A stretch of DNA of 33,100 nucleotides, taken from NCBI GenBank assembly GCA_024226735.1, contig JAAELL010000193.1:1-33100 (forward strand), written 5' to 3'. A program made the position numbers and the translations under genes. How positions within the stretch are numbered: position 1 is the stretch's first letter; each line of letters opens with the position of its first letter. Source of the DNA: a bacterium (GTDB lineage: Bacteria > Planctomycetota > UBA1135 > GCA-002686595). A model generated the notes under the pieces. The model was not told the DNA's origin, did not search any database, and worked only from the letters and a program-made list of their open reading frames with translations. Shown here piece after piece: positions 25,515 through 33,026 of the stretch.

Positions 25515-27040
25515 TGCTCTTGACCTTCCTCACGTTCCTGCCGCTCGTCGGCGCGGTCGCACTGGCGCTGACGCCGGGGCTGTCGGACAAGCTGCTGCGG
25601 ATGGCGACCTTCGGGTTCACGCTCATCGTCGCGGCCGTCGGCATCGCGCTGTTCTCCAAGTTCGATGGCGGCAAGGCCGCGGCGCAGTTCGTGCACCGCT
25701 TGCCATGGTTCCAGCTACCGGACGGCACGCAGGTTCACTACTCGATGGGCGTCGACGGGATCTCGATCCTGATGGTTGCCCTGACCGCGATCCTGATGCC
25801 CTTCGTCGTCGCCTCGACCGGTGGCCACGTCAAGAAGCGCGTCAAGGAGTTGATGGTCTGGCTGCTCGTCATGGAGACGGGCATGATGGGCGTGTTCCTC
25901 GCCACGGACGTCGTGCTGTTCTACTTCTTCTGGGAAGTGAGCCTCGTCCCGCTGTACTTCATCGTCGGCATCTGGGGTGGCGAGCGGCGCCTGTACGCGA
26001 CGGTCAAGTTCTTCCTCTACACGCTCGCCGGCAGCCTGGTGATGCTGATCGCGGCGATCGCGCTCGTCTACCGTGCGCAGACGACCGACGTCGCGCAGCT
26101 CACCGCTTGGGCCAGCCAGGCTCCGCTGGTGACGCAGGGCTGGCTGTTCGCCGGCTTCGCACTGGCCTTCGCGATCAAGGTGCCGGTGATGCCGTTCCAC
26201 ACCTGGCTCGCGGACGCGCACACCGAAGCGCCGACGTCGGGCTCGGTGATCCTCGCCGGCGTCCTGCTCAAGATGGGCACGTACGGCCTGCTGCGCTTCG
26301 GGATCGCGATGTTCCCGGCGGCGGCGGTCGAGGCGGCGCCGCTCTTCATGGGCCTCGGCGCGCTCGGCATCGTGTACGGCGCGTTCCTCGCGCTGGCCCA
26401 GACCGACATCAAGCGCCTGATCGCGTGCTCGTCCGTCAGCCACCTCGGGTACGTCGTGCTCGGCATGTTCGCGCTGACCCAAGCGGGTGTGCGCGGCAGC
26501 GTCCTGCAGATGGTCAACCACGGCTTGTCGACCGGCCTGCTCTTCCTGTTGATCGGGATGATCTACGAGCGACGGCACACCCGACAGCTCGACCAGTACG
26601 GCGGCGTCGCGGCGGTGATGCCGGCGTTCGCGCTGTGCTTCGTCCTGGCGATGCTCTCGAGCGTCGGCCTCCCGGGCCTCAACGGGTTCGTCGGCGAGTG
26701 GATGATCCTGTTGGGCTCGTTCCAGGCGAACGCCTGGATCGCGGGCTTCGCGGTCACGGGCGTGATCTTCGGCGCGGTGTACCTGCTCGTCGCGACGCGC
26801 CGGATGCTGTTCGGACCGATCGTCCACGACGAGAACCGCGTGCTCGTCGACCTGAAGGGCGGCGAGCTGGCGATCGTCGCGCCGCTCCTCGCGCTCTGCG
26901 TGTGGATCGGTGTGGCGCCGAACGGCTTCCTCGACAAGACCACCGGTTCGATCGACCTCGTCCTCGAACGCATTGACCACGCGCGCGCGGAGCTGCGCGT
27001 CGGACAGCTTGCCCCCGTCCAGGAGGAGCAGTCGCGATGA
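25514..27040 (+). CDS. nuoM: NADH-quinone oxidoreductase subunit M
   Basis: ATG at 25514 shares one base with the nuoL stop (TGATG); the product has 508 aa. NuoM is an antiporter-like proton-pumping subunit with about 14 transmembrane helices. The key Glu is in FYFFWEVSLVPLYFIVGIWGG, with the central channel Lys in AFAIKVPVMPFHTWLADAHTEAP. DIKRLIACSSVSHLGYVVLG and MVNHGLSTGLLFLLIGMIYERRHTR are further family markers. Confidence 0.96.
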   Translation: MLLTFLTFLPLVGAVALALTPGLSDKLLRMATFGFTLIVAAVGIALFSKFDGGKAAAQFVHRLPWFQLPDGTQVHYSMGVDGISILMVALTAILMPFVVASTGGHVKKRVKELMVWLLVMETGMMGVFLATDVVLFYFFWEVSLVPLYFIVGIWGGERRLYATVKFFLYTLAGSLVMLIAAIALVYRAQTTDVAQLTAWASQAPLVTQGWLFAGFALAFAIKVPVMPFHTWLADAHTEAPTSGSVILAGVLLKMGTYGLLRFGIAMFPAAAVEAAPLFMGLGALGIVYGAFLALAQTDIKRLIACSSVSHLGYVVLGMFALTQAGVRGSVLQMVNHGLSTGLLFLLIGMIYERRHTRQLDQYGGVAAVMPAFALCFVLAMLSSVGLPGLNGFVGEWMILLGSFQANAWIAGFAVTGVIFGAVYLLVATRRMLFGPIVHDENRVLVDLKGGELAIVAPLLALCVWIGVAPNGFLDKTTGSIDLVLERIDHARAELRVGQLAPVQEEQSR

Positions 27041-28476
27041 ATGCCGAGACCCTCAAAGAGTTCTTCAACGGCGAAGCTCTCTTCGCGACCTCCCCGCTGA
27101 TCGTCCTGACGCTCGGCGTGCTCTGCCTGCTGCTCGCGGAGATCCTGCCCGGCGCGCAGAAGGCGCGGCCGGTCCTGTTCGTCGCCGCGCTGATAGGAGC
27201 CTTCGTCTGCCAGGTCCGGATCTTGCGCGCGACCGAGCCCAAGCTCGTCCTCGGCGAGACGTACGTCGCCGACCACGGGAGCGCGGGCTGGGGCCTCTTG
27301 TTCATCTTCGCGACGTTCCTCGGCTGGGTCTACGGCCGCCAGTACTACGGCCGCAGCAAGAGCTTCCTCGGCGAGCACGACGTGCTGCTGCTGACGACCA
27401 CCATCGGCATGACGATGATGGCCGGCGCGCAGGACCTGATCGTTTTCTTCATCGGGCTCGAGCTCCTGTCGATTCCGCTCTATTGCCTCGCCGCCTTCCG
27501 GCGCACGCGCAACGACTCGGTCGAAGCGGGCCTCAAGTACTTCGTCCTGGGGGCGTTCGGCGTCGCGATGTTCCTCTACGGCGCCGCGCTCCTGTACGTG
27601 GGGACGGGCTCCCTGTCCTTGATCGAGCTGCGCACGATCGGCGCGACCGGACCGCTCGCGGTGGCCGGCGTCGGCCTGATCGTCGCGAGCCTGTTCTTCA
27701 AGCTGTCGATCTTCCCCTTCCACCTCTGGGTACCGGACGTCTACCAGGGCGCGCCGACGCCCGTGACGACGCTGATGGCGACGGGCACGAAGGCGGCGGC
27801 GTTCGCGTTCCTGCTCAACATGACGTTCCTCCTGCCGGCGGACAGCGCGACAATCATCGGCATCATCGCCCTCATGACGATGGCGGCGGGCAACCTCGGT
27901 GCGCTCGTGCAGACCGACCTGAAGCGCATGCTGGCGTGGTCGGGCATCGCGCACGCCGGAACCCTCCTGATCGTCGTCGCCGGCGCGCTCGCCGGTGGCC
28001 TGGGCGCCGACGCCCAACAGGCCGCGCTCTACTACATGGCCGCCTACGTGTTCACCGCGGGCGGCGCCTTCGGCCTGATCTCGTGGCTCGAAGCCGATGG
28101 CGAGAAGTTCACCAAGCTCGAGAACCTCGCCGGTCTCGGCGAGCGCCGGCCCGGCGTCGCCGCGGCGCTGTCGCTATTCATGCTCAGCCTCGGCGGCATC
28201 CCGGCGACCGGTGGCTTCCTCGGCAAGTGGTTCGTGTTCTCGGTCGCGGTGAAGGCGGAGCTCTACTCCATCGCGGTCATCGGCATCCTGCTCTCGGTCG
28301 TGGCGCTGGGCTACTACCTGCGCGTGATCGTCACGATGTACATGATGCCGGCGCCCGACGGGCTGCTGCCGCCGATGTCGCAGCGCGGCACCGCGATCTT
28401 CGCGACGGCGTTTTGCGTCGTGATGGTGCTGTGCCTGGGCGTGCTGCCGGGGGCGTTCGTCGGACGGGTGTTCTAG
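27037..28476 (+). CDS. nuoN: NADH-quinone oxidoreductase subunit N
   Basis: ATG at 27037 overlaps the nuoM stop, with AGGAGGAG upstream; the product has 479 aa. NuoN is the third antiporter-like proton pump. It shows FFIGLELLSIPLYCLAAFRR with the conserved Glu, and FKLSIFPFHLWVPDVYQGAPTPVTTLMATGTKAAAFA with the channel Lys. DLKRMLAWSGIAHAGTLLI is the usual later helix. This is the last gene of the operon and a strong hairpin follows. Confidence 0.96.
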   Translation: MNAETLKEFFNGEALFATSPLIVLTLGVLCLLLAEILPGAQKARPVLFVAALIGAFVCQVRILRATEPKLVLGETYVADHGSAGWGLLFIFATFLGWVYGRQYYGRSKSFLGEHDVLLLTTTIGMTMMAGAQDLIVFFIGLELLSIPLYCLAAFRRTRNDSVEAGLKYFVLGAFGVAMFLYGAALLYVGTGSLSLIELRTIGATGPLAVAGVGLIVASLFFKLSIFPFHLWVPDVYQGAPTPVTTLMATGTKAAAFAFLLNMTFLLPADSATIIGIIALMTMAAGNLGALVQTDLKRMLAWSGIAHAGTLLIVVAGALAGGLGADAQQAALYYMAAYVFTAGGAFGLISWLEADGEKFTKLENLAGLGERRPGVAAALSLFMLSLGGIPATGGFLGKWFVFSVAVKAELYSIAVIGILLSVVALGYYLRVIVTMYMMPAPDGLLPPMSQRGTAIFATAFCVVMVLCLGVLPGAFVGRVF

Positions 28477-28502
28477 ACGGGTCCAAAGAGGTCGCCAGGG
28501 GC

Positions 28503-28539
28503 CCGGTTGCTCGCAAGCCATGGAGGCGAGAGCAACCGG
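28503..28539 (+). terminator. Hairpin after the nuo operon
   Basis: CCGGTTGCTC (28503-28512) and GAGCAACCGG (28530-28539) form a perfect 10-bp stem with a 17-nt loop, starting 27 nt after the nuoN stop. There is no T-run. The layout is the same as that of the hairpin after the sigma factor gene. Confidence 0.5.
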
Positions 28540-28551
28540 ATCTCGAGTCTA

Positions 28552-28729
28552 GTGGTGTGATGCAGACGGTTGCGGTCTTGTCCCGAGTTCGCGTGTGCGT
28601 GCCACAAGGCGCGGCGACGACGCAACTTCGCTGCCACTACAGTGATACTGGGATTGGTCGGAGGAGCCGCAACGCCGTGGCGCGTGCATGCGGGCCGGGA
28701 TACGACTGCGAATGTCTGCATCACACCAC
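28552..28729. repeat. 178-bp imperfect inverted repeat, MITE-like or palindromic element
   Basis: The ends are a perfect 16-bp inverted repeat, GTGGTGTGATGCAGAC at 28552-28567 and its complement at 28714-28729. Complementarity continues inward for about 38 more bases at roughly 70%. Many mismatches are transitions that would still pair as G-U in RNA. A smaller dyad lies near the centre (CAGTGATACTG). No transposase is present, and no clear target-site duplication is seen at the edges. It could be a decayed non-autonomous transposable element or a large structured hairpin. Confidence 0.7.
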
Positions 28730-28817
28730 GAGGTCCGACGACGAGGCCCGCGTCGGGTGCCCCGACGGCGAGCACCGAGCCTTCCACGTCGACGGCTAGG
28801 ACGCCATCAGCTGGTGA

Positions 28818-29360
28818 TGGCGCAACAGCTGGCACCAGGGCATCCGCATCCGAAGCTTTCTGGGGGACGGCGCGGGCAACCCGGTCGAGGTCGACATGAC
28901 GAACGGCTCCGTCCCCGGCAACAACCCGAGCACCTACGACACCGAGGTCGGAGACCTCGACGGCGACGGGGACGACGAGGTCGTGATCGCGCTGAACTCG
29001 CTGATCCAGATGTTCGACTTCGGACCCGACGGCTCGATCCATTACATGGGCAGCATCGACACGCCGTACCTGATCGACCAACTCTTGATCGAGGACTTCA
29101 ACCAGGACGGGCTCGTCGACCTCTTCCTCGGCAACTGGGCCGGGATGCGGATCTACCTCAACCCCGGCCCTGGTCAACCGTGGCAGCTCTCGTCGTCCCG
29201 CCCAATCTCGCTCTCTTGGGGCGTCTATGCAGCCGGTGAACTCAACGGCGACGGCCGCAGCGGCGTCGCACCGCGCGGCGCGATGAGCAACCCGGAAGTG
29301 ACGATCAATCCGGTCAGCACAAGGCCGTGCGCGCTCACGGCTGAATGCCCAGTCGAGTGA
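28818..29360 (+). pseudogene. Remnant of an FG-GAP/VCBS-repeat protein
   Basis: The frame is open only after a TGA at 28815-28817 and has no signal peptide or good start; ATG 28896 lies inside the repeat. The residues show FG-GAP/VCBS units: RIRSFLGDGAGNPVEVD, then VGDLDGDGDDEVVIAL, IEDFNQDGLVDLFLGNWAG and AAGELNGDGRSGVAP. Such repeats form calcium-binding beta-propellers in secreted proteins. After about 29275 the similarity ends, and the rest of the frame (to 29360) is antisense to the remnant on the other strand. Both ends seem to be missing, so this is a fragment, with the inverted repeat directly upstream. Confidence 0.65.
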
Positions 29361-29446
29361 CGACAGAGCACGAAGAGCGCGATCAAGATCGGCGTGGCCA
29401 GGAGCGCGACCTCCGCGACACGAACTGCTACAACCGCCAAGAGCAT
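29225..29446 (-). pseudogene. Truncated membrane-protein gene, possible BlaR1/MecR1 (M56) N-terminus
   Basis: The ATG at 29446 shares one base with the repressor's stop codon (TGATG), the arrangement common for blaI-blaR1 pairs. The 73-aa frame begins with a transmembrane helix (about 4-27), then RHSTGHSAVSAHGLVLTGLIVTSGLLI, which resembles the second helix of M56-type sensor peptidases (Ser-Ala-x-x-His followed by a hydrophobic run). After SGLLIAPRG, near 29285, the frame becomes antisense to the FG-GAP remnant and ends. The HExxH peptidase core is therefore absent. The family assignment rests on the coupling and on a short, weakly specific sequence. Confidence 0.5.
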
Positions 29447-29835
29447 CAACGCCCCTCCTTGCGCGCGCGAGACACGAGGCGTTCCAGCTCGTCGAGCTCC
29501 TCGCCGCTCAGCCCCTTGGACTCCTCGAGCAACGACGCGACGGCACGGCTGGTCGATCCCGCGAAGAACGTGTCGACGACGCGGCGCAGCGCGGAACGTC
29601 GTGCCCGACGTGGCGATCCGGTCGGCTTGTAGACAAACCGACGGCCATCTCGCCGGTGCGTGATGCGTCCCTTCTCGATGAGCGTGCGCAACGTGAAGCG
29701 AATGGCGGAATTCGTGGGTGGATCGGGGAGCTCGGTCAGGACCTCGTCCGCGGTCGCCTCACCCAGGCGAAAGAGAACGTCCATGACCTGTCGCTCACGA
29801 CGGGACAACGGATCGGGTTTCGGGGCGCGGGACAT
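29446..29835 (-). CDS. BlaI/MecI-family transcriptional repressor, second copy
   Basis: From ATG 29835 the protein has 129 aa. LSRRERQVMDVLFRLGEATADEVLTEL and then SAIRFTLRTLIEKGRITHRRDGRRFVYKP form the winged helix. The core differs from the first copy (TNSAIRFTLRTL instead of TTVQTLLNRL), which suggests a different operator. The C-terminal half (VVDTFFAGSTSRAVASLLEES ... LDELERLVSRARKE) is the dimerisation part. In-frame codons further upstream (TTG and ATG near 29877-29892) lie in or between the dyads and are less likely starts. Two dyads upstream suggest autoregulation. Its co-gene appears truncated, so the repressor may no longer have a sensor. Confidence 0.85.
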   Translation of the reverse strand: MSRAPKPDPLSRRERQVMDVLFRLGEATADEVLTELPDPPTNSAIRFTLRTLIEKGRITHRRDGRRFVYKPTGSPRRARRSALRRVVDTFFAGSTSRAVASLLEESKGLSGEELDELERLVSRARKEGR

Positions 29836-29836
29836 G

Positions 29837-29852
29837 TGTTGATATTTCAACA
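29837..29852. promoter_or_regulatory. Operator-like dyad O1 before the second BlaI-type gene
   Basis: TGTTGA-TATT-TCAACA is a perfect 6-bp inverted repeat with a 4-nt spacer, beginning 2 bp upstream of the ATG at 29835. It overlaps the candidate -10 of this gene. Arm sequence and spacer length match those of O2 at 29878. Confidence 0.65.
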
Positions 29853-29870
29853 GTTCCCCCGAGACGGCAA
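29842..29870 (-). promoter_or_regulatory. Candidate promoter of the second BlaI-type gene
   Basis: On the minus strand TTGCCG (29870-29865) and AAATAT (29847-29842) are 17 nt apart. The ATG follows 6 nt after the -10, so the mRNA would be leaderless, in line with the absence of a nearby ribosome-binding site. The -35 hexamer is the same as that proposed for nuoA. Confidence 0.4.
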
Positions 29871-29877
29871 GCATCAT

Positions 29878-29895
29878 CTGTTGGAATACCAACAG
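29878..29895. promoter_or_regulatory. Operator-like dyad O2 upstream of the second BlaI-type gene
   Basis: CTGTTGG-AATA-CCAACAG is a perfect 7-bp inverted repeat with a 4-nt spacer. Its centre is 42 bp from that of O1, close to four helical turns, so two dimers would sit on the same DNA face. It lies on the far side of the candidate -35. Confidence 0.7.
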
Positions 29896-30051
29896 CTAAC
29901 GTCCAGACCCCGGTAAGGATCGTGCCGCGCAAGGACTTACGGCGGTTGCGCCGCGAGGTCGACGTGCGTGCTACTGTCGTGGATCGAGGTTCGGCATCGC
30001 ACGAGTGCCCAATCGTCGCCTCGATTCGCACCACCCGGTCTCAGTCTGACA

Positions 30052-32787
30052 ATGGCCGCACTCCAGATGCTCGCGAGCCTCGCGCTCCTGACCCCTCCGC
30101 TCCAAGAGGCTCCGTACCCGATCCCGACCGAGCTGTTCGACGCGCCGACGACCATCGCGAGAGCACTCGCCAGGATGGCGCCCGCGGCACCGGTCAGCGC
30201 CGAAGCGGTGAGCCTCTCGACGCTGCCGCTCAACGTCGGCATCGAGGCCGACATGCCGCGCGACGTCGCGATCACGCCCGACGGAGCGACCGTCCTGGTC
30301 GCGTGTCGGGACACGGACAACGTCGAGTTCTACGACCTCGCGAGCGGCACGTGGCTCGCGTCCGTCGACGTCGGCGCCGGCCCACTCGACGTCGCGGTGG
30401 CGCCCGACGGAACCACCGCCGTCGTGCCTTGCAGCCGGGACGACTCGGTGACGGTGATCGACCTCTCCACGCGCACCGTCCTCGGCTCGGTCGCGGTGAC
30501 CGGGTCCGAGCCCTATCGCGTCGAGATCACTTCCGACAGCCAGCGCGCCATCGTGGGCGTCGTCGACGGAGGCATCGACAGCCGCATCTCGGTGATCGAC
30601 CTCGCGAGCCTGACCGAGCAGGCCTCGTTCCCGACGGTCTCGCAGTCGCCGCGCGGCGGGGCCGGAGACCCCGCACGCGGCATCGTGCGCGCTCACCTAG
30701 CCGACTTGGCCCTGACGCCCGACGACACGCGGGTCGTCGTCCCCGACTACTTCGGCTCGCGCGTCGCGGTCTATGACGTGGCGACCGGCGCGGCCCTCGC
30801 ACTCTTGATGGGCGGCGGCGGGCCCACCAACGTCGACGTTTCCGCGGACGGCACGACCGCCGTCGTCGCCTACCGCAACGGGCTCGGCGGGCCACCCGAC
30901 ACCGTCGGCAAGATCGATCTGGGTTCGCTGACGCTGACACTGTTCGACTCGGGGAGCTCGACGTTCCTCCCCGACGTGCGCATCACGCCCGACAAGCGCT
31001 TCGCCATCCTCAACACGCAGGCGGGCATCGAGTTCGTCGACCTCACGACCGGGGCGGTGAGCGGATCACCGTTCGGGGAGTCCATTGCGACGATTCAGCT
31101 CAGCTTCGACGGCCGCTACGCCATCGCGTACGGGGTCAACGGACACGTCATCGACATTCCGACCCAGACGCTGGTCGCCAACCTGTTCGAGATGTCCTAC
31201 CTCGATGCAGCCGCAAGCCCAATCGACCACGTCGTCGTCGCGGCACACAACCTCTATCACGAGAGGGTCACGGCCTTCGCGACGGACGGCGCGAGTGCCG
31301 CAGCCCTGTGGACGCGCACCGTCGGGCGCCCGCTCGAGTTCGACGCGCCGAGCACGGTCGCCGTGACGTCGGACTCGATCGCCGTCGTGACAGGCGCGAT
31401 CTCGGGCCATGCGGCCGTCGTGGACCTCACGACCGAGTCCGTCCTCGGGTACGCCGTGACGGGCCCGAGCCCGGGACCGATCGCCGTCCGCCCCCAGGGC
31501 GACCTCGCCGTCGTGGCCACTAACGACGGGGACACGGTCTCGATCATCGACATCGCCAGCGCGCAGACGCTCACCGAGGTCGCGATCGGGCACTTTCCGA
31601 ACGGCCTGCGGATCGCTCCCGACGGTCAGACTGCGTACGTGCTGTCCCACGAAGGCCCCTTCAATCGCATCTCCTACGTCGACCTCGCGGGCGCGGCGAG
31701 CTCCGTGATCGCACAGTTCGGCATAGGGGCGGGCACGGTCTTTCAGGGCCTCGAGCTCGCGCCCGACGGTGCGACGCTCGCCGTCCTGTCGCCCCAGGCC
31801 CGCGAGGTCCTGATCATCGACGTCGCAACACAGGCGATCGCGGCGACGCTCCCCGTCGGCGCGCAGCCCGTCCGTTCCGTGTTCTCGTCCGACAGCAGCC
31901 GCCTGTACGTCGCGAACATCTTCGACTCGACCGTCTCGGTCATCGACGTGCAAGGTGCGGCGTCGTCGGTCGTCACGACCCTCCCGGTCGGTTGGGCGCA
32001 CACGATGACGCTCGACGCAAGCGATCGCTACCTGTACCTCGTCGCACGCACGGGAGCTTCGCCGAGCTTCGCACTCGAGCTCGTCGTCGTCGACACGACG
32101 AACCTGCAGACCGTCGCCACGTTGCCGCTCCCGAGCACGTCTTCGGTCTTCGTCCCGCCACACCTCGCCGGCCGCCTCGGCGATCAGCTCGTCGTAGCGC
32201 TCGCGGGAGGCGACGTGGTCCGCGTCGACATGGCCGGGCCGCAAGCGGCAATCGTCGAGTCGATTGCACCGAGCGACACGCCCTCCGATCTCGCCATCGC
32301 GGGAGACGTCGGTCTCGCCGTCCTGACCCTGCCGGGCGCCGCCGACGCCCTCGACCTGATCCGCTTCGGAGGCGACAGCACGCCCTACTGCACGCCCGCC
32401 GTTCCCAACTCGACGGGGCAAGCGGCGACGCTGCGCGCGTACGGCACCTTCCTCGCGGGCGAGCAGCCGCTGCGACTCGAGTCGCGAGAGCTCCCGCCGA
32501 ACACGTTCGGCTACTTCCTCGTCAGTCAGACGACGGGAATGGTCCAGCCGCCGGGAAGCCAAGGCAACCTGTGCCTAGCGGGGTCGATCGGACGCTACGC
32601 GCAGGACGTGGCCAGCTCCGGCCCCGCGGGCACGTTGACGCTCGCGGTCGACACGTCCGCGCTGCCCCTGACGCCGCCGGTCGCGGTCGCGCAGGGCGAG
32701 GTGTGGAACTTCCAGTGCTGGTTCCGCGACCAGAACCCGGCGCAGACGAGCAACTTCAGCTCGGCGGTGTCCGTGGCGTTCGAGTGA
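30052..32787 (+). CDS. Secreted YncE-like beta-propeller protein with planctomycete C-terminal module
   Basis: From ATG 30052 the protein has 911 aa with a short hydrophobic N-terminus (MAALQMLASLALLTPPLQE). An in-frame GTG at 29968, with GAGG upstream, is the alternative start and would add 28 residues. About 15-20 repeats of the type 'P.DVAVAPDGTTAVV...DDSVTVIDLSTRTVLGSV' (YncE/cytochrome-D1-like strands) fill residues about 60-760, enough for two seven-bladed propellers. Residues about 775-911 are a distinct beta-rich module, from YCTPAVPNSTGQAATL through LPPNTFGYFLVSQTTG and GSQGNLCLAGSIGRY to WNFQCWFRDQNPAQTSNFSSAVSVAFE. I know this type of ending from many planctomycete extracellular proteins; its role is not established. 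No catalytic or heme motif is visible. The function could be binding or scaffolding at the cell surface. Confidence 0.85.
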   Translation: MAALQMLASLALLTPPLQEAPYPIPTELFDAPTTIARALARMAPAAPVSAEAVSLSTLPLNVGIEADMPRDVAITPDGATVLVACRDTDNVEFYDLASGTWLASVDVGAGPLDVAVAPDGTTAVVPCSRDDSVTVIDLSTRTVLGSVAVTGSEPYRVEITSDSQRAIVGVVDGGIDSRISVIDLASLTEQASFPTVSQSPRGGAGDPARGIVRAHLADLALTPDDTRVVVPDYFGSRVAVYDVATGAALALLMGGGGPTNVDVSADGTTAVVAYRNGLGGPPDTVGKIDLGSLTLTLFDSGSSTFLPDVRITPDKRFAILNTQAGIEFVDLTTGAVSGSPFGESIATIQLSFDGRYAIAYGVNGHVIDIPTQTLVANLFEMSYLDAAASPIDHVVVAAHNLYHERVTAFATDGASAAALWTRTVGRPLEFDAPSTVAVTSDSIAVVTGAISGHAAVVDLTTESVLGYAVTGPSPGPIAVRPQGDLAVVATNDGDTVSIIDIASAQTLTEVAIGHFPNGLRIAPDGQTAYVLSHEGPFNRISYVDLAGAASSVIAQFGIGAGTVFQGLELAPDGATLAVLSPQAREVLIIDVATQAIAATLPVGAQPVRSVFSSDSSRLYVANIFDSTVSVIDVQGAASSVVTTLPVGWAHTMTLDASDRYLYLVARTGASPSFALELVVVDTTNLQTVATLPLPSTSSVFVPPHLAGRLGDQLVVALAGGDVVRVDMAGPQAAIVESIAPSDTPSDLAIAGDVGLAVLTLPGAADALDLIRFGGDSTPYCTPAVPNSTGQAATLRAYGTFLAGEQPLRLESRELPPNTFGYFLVSQTTGMVQPPGSQGNLCLAGSIGRYAQDVASSGPAGTLTLAVDTSALPLTPPVAVAQGEVWNFQCWFRDQNPAQTSNFSSAVSVAFE

Positions 32788-32840
32788 GGTGGCGATCTCG
32801 GTAGACGACGCCCACGAGCAATACGACGCCGGGATTGACG

Positions 32841-32865
32841 CTGACCTGGCGGTAGCGCCGGTCAG
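32841..32865. terminator. Hairpin between convergent genes
   Basis: CTGACCTGGCG (32841-32851) pairs with CGCCGGTCAG (32856-32865) around a GTAG loop, with one bulged T: ten base pairs, seven of them G-C. It lies between the stop of the propeller gene and the end of the minus-strand gene, whose stop codon it includes, so it could serve both directions. There is no T-run. Confidence 0.45.
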
Positions 32866-32972
32866 GCGCCGAAGCGCACGGCCCAGGACGTGTTGCCGTC
32901 CTCGTCCGTCTCGACCCGCAACCGGGACTTGAAGTGAAGGTAGGGAGGGAAATCGTCGTACCCTTGCCGTTG
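32862..32972 (-). CDS. 3' end of an unknown convergent gene, cut by homopolymers
   Basis: On the minus strand the frame ends QRQGYDDFPPYLHFKSRL, then RVETDEDGNTSWAVRFGA and a stop at 32862-32864. Its composition is protein-like, unlike the shadow frames around it. Upstream (higher coordinates) the frame runs into G-homopolymers and reads as Gly-rich sequence to about 33065, which is probably not genuine protein. About 36 C-terminal residues are credible. I do not recognise the family. Confidence 0.5.
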   Translation of the reverse strand, partial: QRQGYDDFPPYLHFKSRLRVETDEDGNTSWAVRFGA

Positions 32973-33026
32973 CCCCCCCCCCCCCCACAACCCCCCCCCC
33001 CCCGCCCCCCCCCCCGCCCCCCCCCC
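32973..33026. repeat. Long C-homopolymer tracts, probable sequence artefact
   Basis: Runs of 14, 13, 11 and 10 C are separated only by ACAA and single Gs. Nothing similar occurs elsewhere in the window. The tract interrupts a plausible minus-strand coding frame close to the window end. It looks like low-quality or no-signal base calls at a contig edge or a bad join, though a true G-rich repeat on the other strand cannot be excluded. Confidence 0.8.

Noticed and set aside
26910..28799. 629-aa plus-strand frame overlapping nuoN
   Set aside because: It is a frame-shifted reading of nuoN with Arg/Pro-rich composition. It passes through the inverted repeat only by chance.
32973..33026. G-quadruplex-forming regulatory element on the minus strand
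   Set aside because: The runs are longer and more uniform than natural G-quadruplex motifs and interrupt a coding frame near the window edge, so an artefact is more likely.
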